From positions 35,519,024 to 35,583,023 of the forward strand of contig OU744447.1 in NCBI GenBank assembly GCA_916610825.1: 64,000 bases of DNA. Reading direction: 5' to 3'. This document shows, in pieces, positions 10,801 through 22,100 of this stretch. The notes beneath the pieces are model-generated. The model saw nothing but the letters and a program-made list of their open reading frames with translations. It was not told the origin of the DNA and made no database searches. Numbering within the stretch: position 1 is the stretch's first letter; each line of letters starts with the position of its first letter. A program made the translations under genes and the position numbers. The stretch comes from Haliclystus octoradiatus. Lineage: Eukaryota; Cnidaria; Staurozoa; Stauromedusae; Haliclystidae.

Positions 10801-13219
10801 TATAGACGGTCACATTATAGGAATGTGCCATTCCTCTTACGTCTTACATATTTGCTACACAAAGAACGCCACAAATCACGGTCAGACATAGCTGACAAAG
10901 AAACTTGTAAATAACACAATTCACGATACAAAACACTATGAAAAGATATAATTCTCCCATAGCCCCGTCGAAACATCTCCTTCGGTTACCAGTGAAGGAT
11001 GTCATGCAGCGGTTGAGGGGCATTGTTGACATTAAACATTCTTAAATGCTGCGATCGGTCATTTGATGATTTTCAAACAGAAAAACAATCAAGTCTACAA
11101 AGTGAACTATGCAAAAAATCCGATTTATGGTTATACAGGTCGAAAGTAACATTACTTGGCATAAAGATCCTATCTTAGTTAATCAGATCTGAACACTCTG
11201 GAAAGATTTTTAAACTTGATAAAATTTCAATAAACCACAACAAACTGGACCATTCATAACTTTTAAATGTAGTCACTAGCAATATTGGCCATGTGTTCAT
11301 ATATCAATTGATAGGTTGGTGTATTCAATAAAGACTAAAGCCTCGTACTAATGTATATTAACCAACCGCTGCATGACATCCTTCATTGGCAACCGAAGGA
11401 GATGCTTCGACGGGGCTATGGTAGAGTAGTATCTTTTCATAATGTTTTGTATCGTGAATTGTGTTATTTAAATGTTTCTTTGTCAGCTATGTCTGACCGT
11501 GTTTTGTGGCGAGGGACGGCACATTCCTATAATGTGACTGTCTATACTACTACTACTATATTAACCAAGATATTCAATTTTGATAACTACGTTTTAGAAA
11601 GGCCATCAAAATCATACGCAATATTATTATTATTTTTTGTGCTTCTGTCCAAATGGTCCAACTTGTTATTATTGTTGTTCTACATTTTCTTTAGTCTTGA
11701 ACAAATTTGTAGAGATGGTTTTGCATCCTCACCGACAGTAAAATATGAAGCTATCCGCCAATAGATTCACTTTGCGATTACTCTCAAAGAAGAATATAAC
11801 GTGTCATTTATGGACAACAGATAGTATATAACTTATGCCTAATATTGAGGAACGCGACTAAAGCTACAAAATGAACCGCCAGCATTTTGCTAGCATCGAT
11901 CGAACGTTTCTCCAGTATGTTGCCTTCATTTGGCTACCACGCCATTCATTTTGCTAGTTCTTGTGGTAAGTTTGGCCAGTATCGGCAATCGAGGAATTTA
12001 AAGTGCTTGCTAAATGAATTTGGAAAGGTGGAAAAGTTAATCTAGATTTTTTTATCTCGTTTCACGACATCGATCACTGTTGCTGGACAAATTCTGGCGA
12101 AATTTTCAATTTAATACTAAGTTTACATAATGTTGAGCTGTACTTCACATTTCCATTCCTGTAAAACATTATCAATAACTGAAAGATTTTATTTATTGAT
12201 TATTAAAGACTGTCAATTGTTAGACAAAGTTATAATTTTCATAATTCTCACAGGTCATAGTTTTTACAGAAATATAGCATATGGCTTTATCGGTTTTCAA
12301 GCCGTGTTTTACCCTACGATTTCATGCACGCTCTTTCACCCAATTAAATCATATTTCTAGAAATATGATTTCTAGAAATTAAATTAATATAAATATAATT
12401 TATATACTAATAGGTGTTTCTAAACATTTTGTACATGTTGATCGTCCAGCCGGATTACCTTACTTAAAAATAGTGATAAAAATGAATAGCTAATTCGTGA
12501 CCATGGATTTGGTCAAAAATATATCAAATTGCGTAATATTTGTCGAATATAACAACCTATAATCATATCCTGAAAAGTTTCATTCGATTTCTAATTTTGG
12601 TTACTCGAATGTTTTGATCACCCGTATTACAGCGTTTCTGAGTTTATGAAAAATCAGCGTTCAAATCCACGTAATTTAACAGTAATATATTTTATAACTA
12701 CTTGATGTAATAGGAAATATTAGGATTTATTAAGAACAACGAAAAGAATTAATACGAAAACCTGAATTCAGGATTTCAGGATTCATAATTTCAGAATTCA
12801 GGATTTTTGAATATCAAATGTTATTTAATTAAATGATGCAAAATCGTTATGCATCAAAACATATCCACTATATGCTATATAGAATGGTGTAGTATAGCGT
12901 AAAACACATATATATGGAAATGCTTAATATTTGTTAAAACAGAGCATAATATAAAATTGAGACAAAGATGAGGCAAAGCCTTTCCGTAACTCCAAGTTTC
13001 ACGTGTTTATAAAGTTTTAATACCTCATCTTTGTCTCAATTTTATAATTTCATATGCTATATAGATGTATAATTTCTACTAAATGTATTTGTAAATACCT
13101 GCTTCTAGCAATCCAAAACCACTTTGCATAGTAAATATAATAAAGGCACTTGTTAATATCCATGTTGCATCATCTGAATCGTTAGCTTGTTTAATGTATG
13201 TTGCATTTACAAAAACCAT
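1528..13219 (-). CDS. AMT: Ammonium transporter, copy A (five exons, complete)
   Basis: Integral membrane ammonium transporter of the Amt family. The spliced CDS is the complement of exons 13099-13219, 10068-10640, 7393-7629, 3883-4118 and 1528-1878 (1518 nt, 505 residues). All introns are GT-AG, phases 1,1,1,0. Visible features: first membrane segment ending FGLLEAG (about 35-41); AYWLFGYGLSFG; TATTIVSGAMAER; HWIW (Trp150, matching AmtB W148); VDIAGG with Asp163 (AmtB D160); His171 and His330 (the AmtB H168/H318 pair); WGWLGFNCGS with Phe221 and Ser225 (AmtB F215/S219); and the C-terminal TIGMRVSLEDE...EHG signature. The N-terminus has NAT and NDS sequons, consistent with an extracellular start. 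The start is the ATG giving MVFVNATY; an upstream untranslated exon cannot be excluded. Head to head with copy B. Residue matching is by eye. Confidence 0.93.
2089..2513. mobile_element. PIF/Harbinger-like MITE, copy 1 (dimeric foldback)
   Basis: 425 bp in intron 4 of Amt copy A. Ends AGCCCTGGCCAAATGACTTa and its near complement, flanked by TTA at 2086-2088 and 2514-2516; a TWA duplication is typical of PIF/Harbinger. Internal copies of the terminus at about 2279-2301 (inverted) and 2421-2450 (direct) suggest two fused palindromic halves. No coding capacity. Confidence 0.8.
3272..3404. mobile_element. Hairpin MITE in Amt A intron 4
   Basis: 133 bp. Arms of about 58 bp contain ATTACATCACTCTTG and its complement, and TTTAGACCCACTCG and its near complement. 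No coding. Confidence 0.6.
3883..4118 (-). CDS. AMT: Amt copy A exon 4 (second pore histidine)
   Basis: 236 bp, phase 1 to phase 0. Encodes GDEFLAWLGVDDPVSCISTH (the final His is the second pore histidine), then the last membrane helix. Acceptor ctatgaaag|GT, donor CTCTTG|gtaagc. Confidence 0.9.
4183..4569. mobile_element. G-rich-ended hAT-like MITE, copy 1
   Basis: 387 bp, starting ACAGGGGGTAACTCC and ending GGGAGTTACCACCCCCCGGG, so the ends are inverted repeats. A perfect 8-bp duplication AATAGCTG lies at 4175-4182 and 4570-4577. It sits 64 bases upstream of the exon 4 acceptor of copy A. No ORF. Confidence 0.8.
6315..6672 (-). mobile_element. tRNA-derived SINE (family 1), copy 1
   Basis: Minus strand, in intron 3 of copy A. 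The 5' head has an A box (TTAGCTCAGTTGGCAGAGC) and a B box (GGTTCAAATCC). Then about 280 bp of family body ends in GTCCACATTACTTTTTT. An 11-bp duplication ATATCTGCTAT lies at 6304-6314 and 6673-6683. Confidence 0.8.
7111..7326. repeat. Local duplication, copy 1 (Amt A intron 3)
   Basis: TCATGAGGATATTTTGAAAA ... AACACTTCATTCATGTCTT, nearly identical to 8800-9034 in the same orientation. It lies next to exon 3 of copy A. Confidence 0.75.
7393..7629 (-). CDS. AMT: Amt copy A exon 3 (TM7-TM9)
   Basis: 237 bp, phase 1 to phase 1. Acceptor ccgcttag|AT, donor ACTG|gtaagt. Encodes KWQLASRAAVVTINGSIGG, then GILGGLVGVTAICALCRPWE and the following helix. Confidence 0.92.
7890..8710 (-). pseudogene. Decayed non-LTR retrotransposon (LINE) reverse transcriptase fragment
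   Basis: The minus strand, read across frameshifts and stops, gives RT landmarks in the right order: GSILGLSLFLIYINDI (about 8570-8520), the catalytic box as YEDDT (about 8480; usually YADD), LVANKLSFDVNKTQ, then FKYNSKLLPMKTRILLY and APVLHHFDYCAAVWG (about 8060-8015). The order and motifs fit Jockey/CR1-like LINEs. It lies in intron 2 of copy A and is not functional. Confidence 0.75.
8800..9034. repeat. Local duplication, copy 2 (Amt A intron 2)
   Basis: Second copy of 7111-7326, with a 25-base insertion and lacking about 45 bases near its right end. A shared ATAGGATAATATAGGA follows in both copies (about 7371-7386 and 9036-9051). Confidence 0.75.
10068..10640 (-). CDS. AMT: Amt copy A exon 2 (TM2 to TM6, pore core)
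   Basis: 573 bp, phase 1 to phase 1. Acceptor ttttcctag|GT, donor GGAC|gtaagc. Starts MVSSKNEANIMVKNAVD and ends FNCGSTFGISG. Contains the TATTIVSGAMAER, HWIW, VDIAGG and VHIVGG motifs that line the conduction pathway in the family. Confidence 0.93.
10791..11036 (-). repeat. Unclassified repeat family, copy 1 (left arm of a large inverted repeat)
   Basis: The complement matches 11361-11567 (CCGCTGCATGACATCCTTCA...ATAATGTGAC). The two form a palindrome with a 320-base spacer in intron 1 of copy A. One frame reads SLSAMSDRDLWRSLCSKY. Confidence 0.6.
11361..11567 (+). repeat. Unclassified repeat family, copy 2 (right arm)
   Basis: Reads LHDILHWQPKEMLRRGYGR, then SLSAMSDRVLWR in one frame. It lacks about 35 bases present in copy 1 near the YVRRKR codons. 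Confidence 0.6.
12950..13046. repeat. Hairpin MITE (AGACAAAGATGAGG family), copy 1
   Basis: Perfect 24-bp arms (12950-12973, 13023-13046) containing GAGACAAAGATGAGG, 52 bases before copy A exon 1's donor side. Confidence 0.6.
13099..13219 (-). CDS. AMT: Amt copy A exon 1 (N-terminus, TM1)
   Basis: Encodes 40 codons plus one base: MVFVNATY, then DDATWILTSAFIIFTMQSG and FGLLEAG, the first Amt membrane segment. The donor reads G|gtattt. It has the same length (121 bp) and phase as copy B exon 1. Confidence 0.88.
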
Positions 13220-13657
13220 AATAATAATTCAAAATAAGAGATATAAATATAATTTTTATGTGAATAGTTATTGTCTTAAACTACTATTTACAATTGTTCA
13301 TCGTAGTTAGTTATTTTATTTGCAAAGAATTAATGACTAAGTTGTTTTGCATGTTGTTAACATTTGTTAGACATCTTTTAACGGACATTTCTTCTCGTTA
13401 TTTACTTTTAGTTAATATATATGTAACAAAATTAACAATGCTAAAACACTTAACTGATACTGTTTTTAATTTATCTCTGGTAAAATCATCCGTTGTGCCA
13501 CATGGCTTCCAGCTGCAGACGTAATTCATGCTAATTAAACAAATTTTAAATTATTCGTGTGAAATTGACGCACAAAAGCCAAAAGATAAAATTTAAAATA
13601 GCATGTTTATTTTGAAAATTTCTTTTTTAAGAAAGTTTGGAGAAATGTGAATAATAA

Positions 13658-14323
<666 letters not shown>

Positions 14324-14699
14324 GCTACTGATAGTTAGCTTTATAATCTCCTTCTAGACAAAGCCCAATTTCTCGGATCAAAGTTCAGAGAAACGACTGT
14401 TTGCTATACTTTTCAATCCGGATTAGTCGATTCATTTCGTTAAATCACGAAACAGCTGTTGTGTAAAATGTAATTCCGATGGGGAACCTCCAATTTCGAA
14501 TCCTAAATTAACAATCGTCATTACAACATCTGATGGACTGCAATAGCAAAATCAAATCCTATGATCCTCAATTGCAACATGTGACGTCATGAAAATGAAT
14601 AATTTTTAACATGGCGTATACTCGTTTACTTTGAACCAGTTAGAACAATCTGTAAGATCTAAATCGTTGAAATAGCAAAATCTATGCCAGCTGCTAAAC

Positions 14700-14783
14700 A
14701 CATTATGTAATAGTCATTATGTAATAACCATTATGTAATAATCATTATGTAATAATCATTATGTAATAATCATTATGTAATAA
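14700..14783. repeat. 14-bp minisatellite, six copies
   Basis: Six tandem copies of CATTATGTAATAAT; the first two carry GT and AC at the end. Confidence 0.85.
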
Positions 14784-15321
14784 TAGGCCCGGATAAAACG
14801 AAGGTTTGATGACGTGTGTACAGCTCAGTCGTAAATAGAAGCCAACCACAAAAAATAAAAGAAAAAACCAAAGCTAACAAAATTTGACTTCATAGACTTA
14901 TATCTCTTTTGCTGTTCCTCAAATCTAGATCAAATATATCTCTATATCTTCAACTGAACGTTGAGTCGATCATTCTGAAAACAGATTTTCATTTGGTTCA
15001 GCGGGTTTTTTTTAAGAGAAAGAAACTTGAAATTCTCAATGTTTATTCCGGTATAAACCCTCTTGTGGAATTTTAACGGATTCCTGGTGGCGAAACAAGA
15101 GTGAGACACAAATTATTCAAAAAGGGCCATTTTGACTGCATTTTTGTAGGGGTAATGATCGCGCACTAAGCAAAAACACAAGAACAAGATGTACTGTAGT
15201 GTCACGTGATTAGTCACATGTTTAATGTGTATTGTTTAAGACCCAACATAAAGTTACCTCAGTCGATGTGTGGCTGAACTATGACAACGAGATGGGATTG
15301 GTTTTCTTATATCATCAATGA

Positions 15322-15659
15322 GATCGAGCTGTTAATTTTTGTAAGGAATGGGGTTTTTCTTATGAGAGAGCCAAAGACGAGCTTATAGGACGACTCGGAT
15401 TAGGGCTCATTGCTGCTGGCATAGAACCTGTCCTATATGATTTTCAATCAAGATCATCACTGGTATCTCAAAGTGCTTTTAATCATCAAAAGAATCATTT
15501 TTCGCTTTTACCGGATATACAAGCTGAACAGAAGTTTGGGATATATTCCTTTTGCAAACGTTACTAGTCGTTGAGGGAAATGGTTGCGATGTTTCGAAGT
15601 TTATCTTAGCTGCATTGGGAATGAAATCGAACGAAAATTCATGCCTGTATTGTAAGTAG
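15322..15659 (+). pseudogene. Unassigned coding-like stretch, possible pseudogene
   Basis: I do not recognise the family. Frame 1 is open 15322-15567 without an ATG and reads protein-like: CKEWGFSYERAKDELIGRLG, then LIAAGIEPVLYDFQSR. A second frame (15531-15659) continues EVWDIFLLQTLLVVEGNGCD and FILAALGMKSNENSCLYC, with a strong donor (ATT|gtaagt) at 15652. The overlap suggests one coding region broken by a frameshift. No neighbouring exons found. Confidence 0.35.
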
Positions 15660-15686
15660 TGAAAATCACTTCATTTGTTGTTATCT

Positions 15687-15762
15687 TGGTATGGTCTAGT
15701 GGTGAAGCGTTCGCATTAGGCGCGCGGGGTCTGGGGTTCAATCCCATCGGTCTGCCTAACGC
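15687..15762 (+). repeat. tRNA-like sequence (SINE head or tRNA pseudogene)
   Basis: TGGTCTAGTGG and GGGTTCAATCCC are good A and B boxes, and the spacing resembles tRNA-Pro. The acceptor stem does not pair, so it is not called a functional tRNA. AT-rich low-complexity sequence follows. Confidence 0.4.
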
Positions 15763-16154
15763 TTTTTTTCTTTTTACTTGGATTTATCATTTGGATATAT
15801 TTTTCTTTATATTATTATATTATTTGGATATTGTTATAATTTATTTTATTTGATTGAAGTTGATTTTTTTATTTGATCTGATTTTTATATCATTCGATTG
15901 GATTGATTTACTTTTTTGAATTTGATTTGATTTGATTTTTCTTTGCATGATGATTTGATTGATTTGATATTCTATTGAATTTGATTGCCATTGGTTTATT
16001 TTGATTATTAAATTATTCACCATGAGTCCGAGCGTAGCGGAGCTATTTTTTTCTTGCTTGGAAAAGAATGAAAACAAATATACCAGCCTATATTAAATTA
16101 CTGTTATAATGCTATTAGACCGGGATTGCACACTCAATATAAACCGATGTTGTC

Positions 16155-16445
16155 ATAATCTATACTATTCGTTAGTGGGACTTCAGGCACGATGCTTGAC
16201 GAACTATGACATCGGAAAGCTCTCTCATGAGTCCCTTTGGTAGGGATGAAACACATATCAGACAAGCCTCATCGATTGATCAATCAATCGCGTCGTTAGT
16301 CAACCATGACTGCGCATGTGATAGGCGCAGAGGTTGTCACAAATTATACTATTCGCTAGCGGAACCTCATGCGCGATGTCTGACGAGCTACAACATCATG
16401 ACAGTTTACATTATGAGTGCCTTGACAGGGAAGAAACTCAAACAA
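16155..16445. repeat. Diverged tandem duplication
   Basis: About 110 bp at 16155 (CTATACTATTCGTTAGTGGG) recurs at 16337 (TATACTATTCGCTAGCGGAA), about 180 bases on, followed by a similar GACGAACTATGACATC/GACGAGCTACAACATC stretch. Confidence 0.5.
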
Positions 16446-16579
16446 GTGAGAGACCATCCTCATTAATATTTAATATATTACTAAAAATAAACTCTCTACG
16501 GGAACTTGCAGTTCGAAGGCTGGGAGAAATCCACTGCAAAGCCTACTAATGTGATGTTTTTGAGCTGACAGATTTTTAA

Positions 16580-16885
16580 AACGGTGTTTAGTGTTCTGAT
16601 ACTAATACGCTGGATGAGTAATGAGACAAGAAAAGGTTTTAAAACTACGTGCCACAAAATGAGTGATTTTGGACTTCTGAATGTCTCAAAGCACCCAAGA
16701 GTTTCTGTATCAGGGTTCTTAACAATGAAGGATAACAGATTTCATTTCGATTTACAAAATAGATATACTGATTATTACAACGTCAAAACGCTCAGAATAA
16801 AGATCGCATGTAAATTACCTCCTAAGATGACCTCATCGTAGAGACTATAACCGAGCGCGGATTTTTGATAGAAACATGGCAACAC
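16580..16885. repeat. Hairpin repeat, diverged copy 2
   Basis: Matches 26090-26395 in the same orientation (GATACTAATACGCTGG...GAGCGCGGATTTTTGATAG). The internal palindrome is weaker here. Confidence 0.5.
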
Positions 16886-17387
16886 GCTGCGGAAAATATT
16901 TGAGAAAAAATACAATAAGTGATACAAATGGAAGAAAATAGCCTGAAAACAACCGCAAAGAGGCTACATAGACTAGGATTTGAAGAAAAATTTATAATGT
17001 GCCGTTAAGCAATTATCAACAGAACAAACTACTGTAAAACAGTAAATTACAGACAAAAAATTGAGTTTTCAAGAACATTTGATTTTGGGTAAACAATATT
17101 TGCATTCTTTGTCGCTAATTTGAATTTGAAGCGTAATGTAAGCCTTTTCAAATGTATATATAGTATTTTGGGAAACAACGGATTTAGGTAGAGCTTTATT
17201 TCGCTCCATACTTGTCTTCAACATTGACCTTGAACATGTTATTTTTGAAATTCTCGTGTCCCACTTTTCGAAACCAAAAAAGGCAAGAGAAAAATATTAT
17301 ATACACCAGTTACATTTAAATATATACATCAAATTGAAACTGCAATGAAACTTGTGATACATCGAGGCTGCATGCCGATAACATGAT

Positions 17388-17452
17388 CTGATGAGGAATC
17401 GAACCCTCGTCAATGTAATGCGAATACTCTACCATTGAGCTATCAATCCACA
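17388..17452 (-). repeat. tRNA-like sequence (SINE head or tRNA pseudogene)
   Basis: Minus strand: ATAGCTCAATGGTAGAG and GGTTCGATTCC, good internal promoter boxes. The anticodon and acceptor stems are broken. Confidence 0.4.
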
Positions 17453-19030
17453 ATGTAAAAATGCACTAATCATAAAAAGCACAAGTTTTGTTAGTCGAAA
17501 TTTGCATTCTTATGTTTTAGCGCGAAAGAGACTTTATGCTCGATGGATGTCTCTTACATGATATCATCTTGCTATATCATATAACTTTATATCGCATAAC
17601 TTTCTGTTTAAAGTACCGTGCATACGTGTATACACGTAAAGCGTTGGCGTTTTCAGCGTGGTGTACGCCTCTGTATAGCTGTGGTTAGAATGTCGTCGTC
17701 ACTTATTTCAGTACAAGGTGGAAAACATCCACTCGCCAGCGTTCATGCGTGGTTGATCGCCCTCTTGATTCGAAATTACGCAATCTAACAATGTGGGCAA
17801 ATTGAATAACATTAGAGCTTCTATCATTATAATAGGCTGATGGATTTCTAGCTATATAGATATAACTGTTAATGAAAACAGTAAGCATGATATTTATATA
17901 CAGTTTGCAGAAAGTAAGAGAAACATCATTTCTTATTCGAAAAAATCACATTTTCTGATCATCATTAGATATTTCAATATAGATTAATGTATAAAGATAT
18001 ATATGTCGTATTGGAACAGGTAGTTTAATGCTCAGATGCAAGTAATTAGCAGTGCAGTGCAGCAACATCAATCAGTCAAAGATTACATATTTTGTATTTT
18101 AAACTAAAAAAAACAACACTTATGCGACATTCTTATTCCATAATTCATGATATCACAAAAGCGTCGAAAATTTCAATTATCTATTTTAAGTTATTAGATA
18201 ACTTCTTATAATAAAATGATTATGTTTTTTTTTCATCTTATATAGTGTTCTAGGTCAATATTTGACGACAACGAAATATTTTATAAACTTACACCATTAA
18301 ATGTTAAAAACAAATGCTATTCCTGAGTCAATTTTTCACATTTTTCAAAATTATTTTACACCAAGAGTACTTTTGTATCTCTAACAAATTTGTAATTCAT
18401 AGCTGTATAGATAATGTTTTAATTAATTAAATGTGTAGGATGGTCACATTATTTAGCTATTCGGAAAACTTTGTATGATTGCATTTTTTGTTTATTTTAA
18501 GAAATACGATCTTGTTTTAAGCACGAAGATACTAAATCGCGTATAATTATAGTCTGACAAGTAAAAAGCAAATTTTACATAGTACCAACATAGATTGGAA
18601 CAAATAAAAACAACTTTGATAATTACATTGTAAGCACACTAGCAGATGTTTGAAATCTGTTCTAGATTAACGATAAGAATATATCATATATTTAAAAGCT
18701 GGGAAAGCTAACTTATGTTATTTTGAAACTGTTAAAAACCCATATATTCGATGGAATTTACAATATATTTACTTATCAATTGGAAATAATTCATACAATA
18801 TTCAAATTACGCTTTAATAAAAACATTTATTTTACCTGGCTAGAATTTCTTAAAGAAAATTAATGTGTGGGCCATATATGCTACAATATTCTTACTTCAG
18901 AAGCGAAGAAATAATGTATTACATGTCTTCAATGGAGAAACTGTATAACAAGTTCTAGCCCTATACAGAGTCTTGCATGATTCAAAAATCTTTGAATAAC
19001 TGGGTTTAAAAATAGAAACAATTGCGCATT

Positions 19031-19151
19031 ATGGAGCAGAATGAGTCTTGTATATTTCATACCGAAACTAAATCTGACGATGCAACATGGATTTTGACAA
19101 GTGCCTTTATAGTATTTACGATGCAGAGTGGTTTTGGATTGCTAGAAGCAG
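19031..19151 (+). CDS. AMT: Amt copy B exon 1 (N-terminus, TM1)
   Basis: 121 bp; ends GAAGCAG|gtatta in phase 1. Encodes MEQNESCIFHTETKS and TM1 ending FGLLEAG. Start chosen as the only ATG giving the same length as copy A exon 1. Confidence 0.9.
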
Positions 19152-22100
19152 GTATTATCTAACCTATTCATTAATATAATTCACTATTTCAATGCAATGT
19201 GCACATTTTTTGTAGTTGCTTTGTGATGAAAATGACCATTTTCAGCTCCTTATGCATTATTGGTATGCGGCTTTTTAAATTGCGGCATATTCACTGTATT
19301 ATTAATAATTATAAAATAATAACACTCGCGACATTTCAGTACAAAATAACAACACAGCCTACTTGGCTTTCATATAGCGTTTTTGCTAATTAACTTCAGC
19401 CATCTCAAGTGAATGACTTATCATAATAAAGAAGATAGATAGATATACAGTATATATATACAAATACTTCAGTCATCTCAAATGAAATAAATCATGAAAA
19501 AAGTAACCATTATACCAGTGGAGATCGAAAACTGAAGTATACTAGAAAACTAACGTAAATACTGGAAATGAAACAAAAACTAACATTTCTAATCCTTAGG
19601 GTAAATACATTGCTGCTTCGGGAAATGTATGTAATTTGCTAATTACGTCATTTAAAAACTCTGCATGGAATTGATAGATTCTCCTTGGAAGTTCAAGAAG
19701 CTAAATTTAATTTTTACAATATTTACCCATTTTCAAATGTTTTTCAAAGTTATCATCTCTGTGATGCCATGCTCTTTATGGATATGTGTACAGAGGCTAC
19801 TATTGCGGTGTTCATCAATGCGCTCATATATGTCCTAATAAAGAAAAAAATAGTAAAGAAATGATAATAAATTAAAACTCTAAACATCTTTGCATTTTAA
19901 AAAATATAGTAATAGTTGCATCCGAATATCGCAACTCCCAGGCTGATGCTTTTTATTTTTCAGGTTGAGTATTTTTATTTGCAGAGTACATTTGATTTGA
20001 AATTCAGAAAAGTAATTAAATTTGTTGCTGCTCTTCGCCCTTCTCAAAACACTTGCTCTAGCTTCTAGCTGTTAGGTTAAAACCGTGCAGGTATAGCCAG
20101 TGCGGGTATAGGCCTAAACCTGCACAGTCAATACCCAACATATCACGAAAGCCCATATACTTTAGTGACTCTTATGTAACGTCAAGCGTTGTCTTGACAT
20201 AACTGTAAATCACGTGGTACAAATCCGGCAATCATAACTTGCGTATTTTATTAGTGAATTTTAAAGTAAAATATACAGCAAAGCGTGTAGGGTAACAAGA
20301 TGGGCATTCAATTGCTGCAACCAAAAACTTAAACAAAATGAAAAAAGAATAAACTCGAGAAATACTATATACATTAGTATATAACAAACTCAGAATAAAA
20401 AACTTAAAATACATTAATAAGTGAAAGTGTGCTAAGCTGTTCGATTGATGCAGCAACAGTTCAAGTTGGCAGTACTCGTGGCAAAGATGTCAGGATTATC
20501 ACAACTTGATTTTGCGATAGAGTAATTGAGGACAGTAAAGTAACAATTGGATCATAAGCTTCGCAGATCTATTTATTTGGTATTGCACTAAAATATGACG
20601 TCGTAATTCAATGTTATCCTGCAACTTTATTGGTTGGTCCATGTGTTTGGAAATTCAAGGATAATTATTTCGAAGTTCCAATTTGATCAACAGACATTTA
20701 TTAAGTAAAAACATTGAAATTAAGTTGGATTTTAATTCATTAATTCAAGATTCGAGCGACCTTCCGCAATATAAACAAACTTGGTAATGAAATTTGTTTC
20801 ATTTTAGAAAGGACTACCAGTACAGTACTTGTGAATAATCCTCAAACATTTTGGCTATTTGGCTACGGTTATTGCATTCCAGGAAAGCCGAGAGAAATCA
20901 TTTGCACTAGAAATCAGAATATGTAGCATATATATCTCACTAAGAAACATTTTTATTATGCTGAAGGGACAATTACTAAAGGCATTTGAACCAGATCTAA
21001 TCAAGTTACATGATTTTAATAGAAAAAGCCCTTTTATTTATAGTGTTTGTTTGTTTGTTTGGAGTTTATTAAAGACATATATACAATGATTTGTTATGAT
21101 ATATATAGTGGTTACAGATTTGTTTTTTACATTAATTTAAGCGGCTGATTCTTGATGTCTGTATTTTTACTGTTATTATTTATTTATGACTCGTAATTTA
21201 CTAGCTATTGCATTTTTGAAGGTTAGTCCATTTAGATCTTAAAAATTTGAGTATGAGATGTTGAGGAGGGCTGCTCCTCGAAACGCAAATGACCGTTTTC
21301 CTCGTCCACTTGTAACTTTTGGCAGGATGTATGGCTGAGTTTTTGTTGTATACTCCGATGTTGATTTGGAGAACATTTCTTTGAGATTGGGTTCATTACT
21401 CCTCGATACATTGGGGCCGTTACATTAGTGGAATAGGGTTTCCTAACCCATGGAATTCAAACATGTAAATTCCATATTTAGACGCTCGTCTTACTTGATC
21501 GTTCTTCGGAAATGAATTTCTCCAGACATTTTCATCTATACTGTATTTTCAGGAATGGTGAGTTCTAAGAATGAAGCAAATATCATGGTTAAAAATGCAG
21601 TTGACGTTGTGTTTGGTGGTTTAGCCTATTGGTTATTTGGTTATGGATTAAGTTTTGGTAGAGATGGGAACTCGTTTATTGGTTTTGGATCATTCTTAGC
21701 TGATACCGATGAAAAAAACATGGGGACGAAATTTTCAAAATATATTTTTCAAATGTCATTTTCAACAACAGCAACGACCATTGTTAGTGGTGCAATGGCG
21801 GAAAGAACACGTTTACGTTCTTATATGGTTTATTCATTTTTAAATAGTTTAACATACAGTTTACCATGTCATTGGATTTGGAGTGAGGATGGATTTCTTG
21901 CTCAAATGGGAGCTGTTGATATCGCTGGTGGTGCAGCTGTCCATATTGTTGGTGGCGTTAGTTCTCTTGTGGCTACTTTGATTATCAAACCAAGACATCG
22001 AAGATTTGATCCAACAGCACAACGGACATTAGCATCTGCTCCAAGTGTTGTACTAGGGACATTTATGTTGTGGTGGGGTTGGCTAGGCTTCAATTGTGGC

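Larger units (their letters stand above)
10641..13098. other. Intron 1 of Amt copy A
   Basis: Holds the large inverted repeat (10791-11567) and a hairpin MITE (12950-13046). Nothing recognised in 11568-12949. Confidence 0.8.

Noticed and set aside
14700-14783. CRISPR-like array
   Set aside because: Six 14-bp units without spacers in an animal genome; a plain minisatellite.
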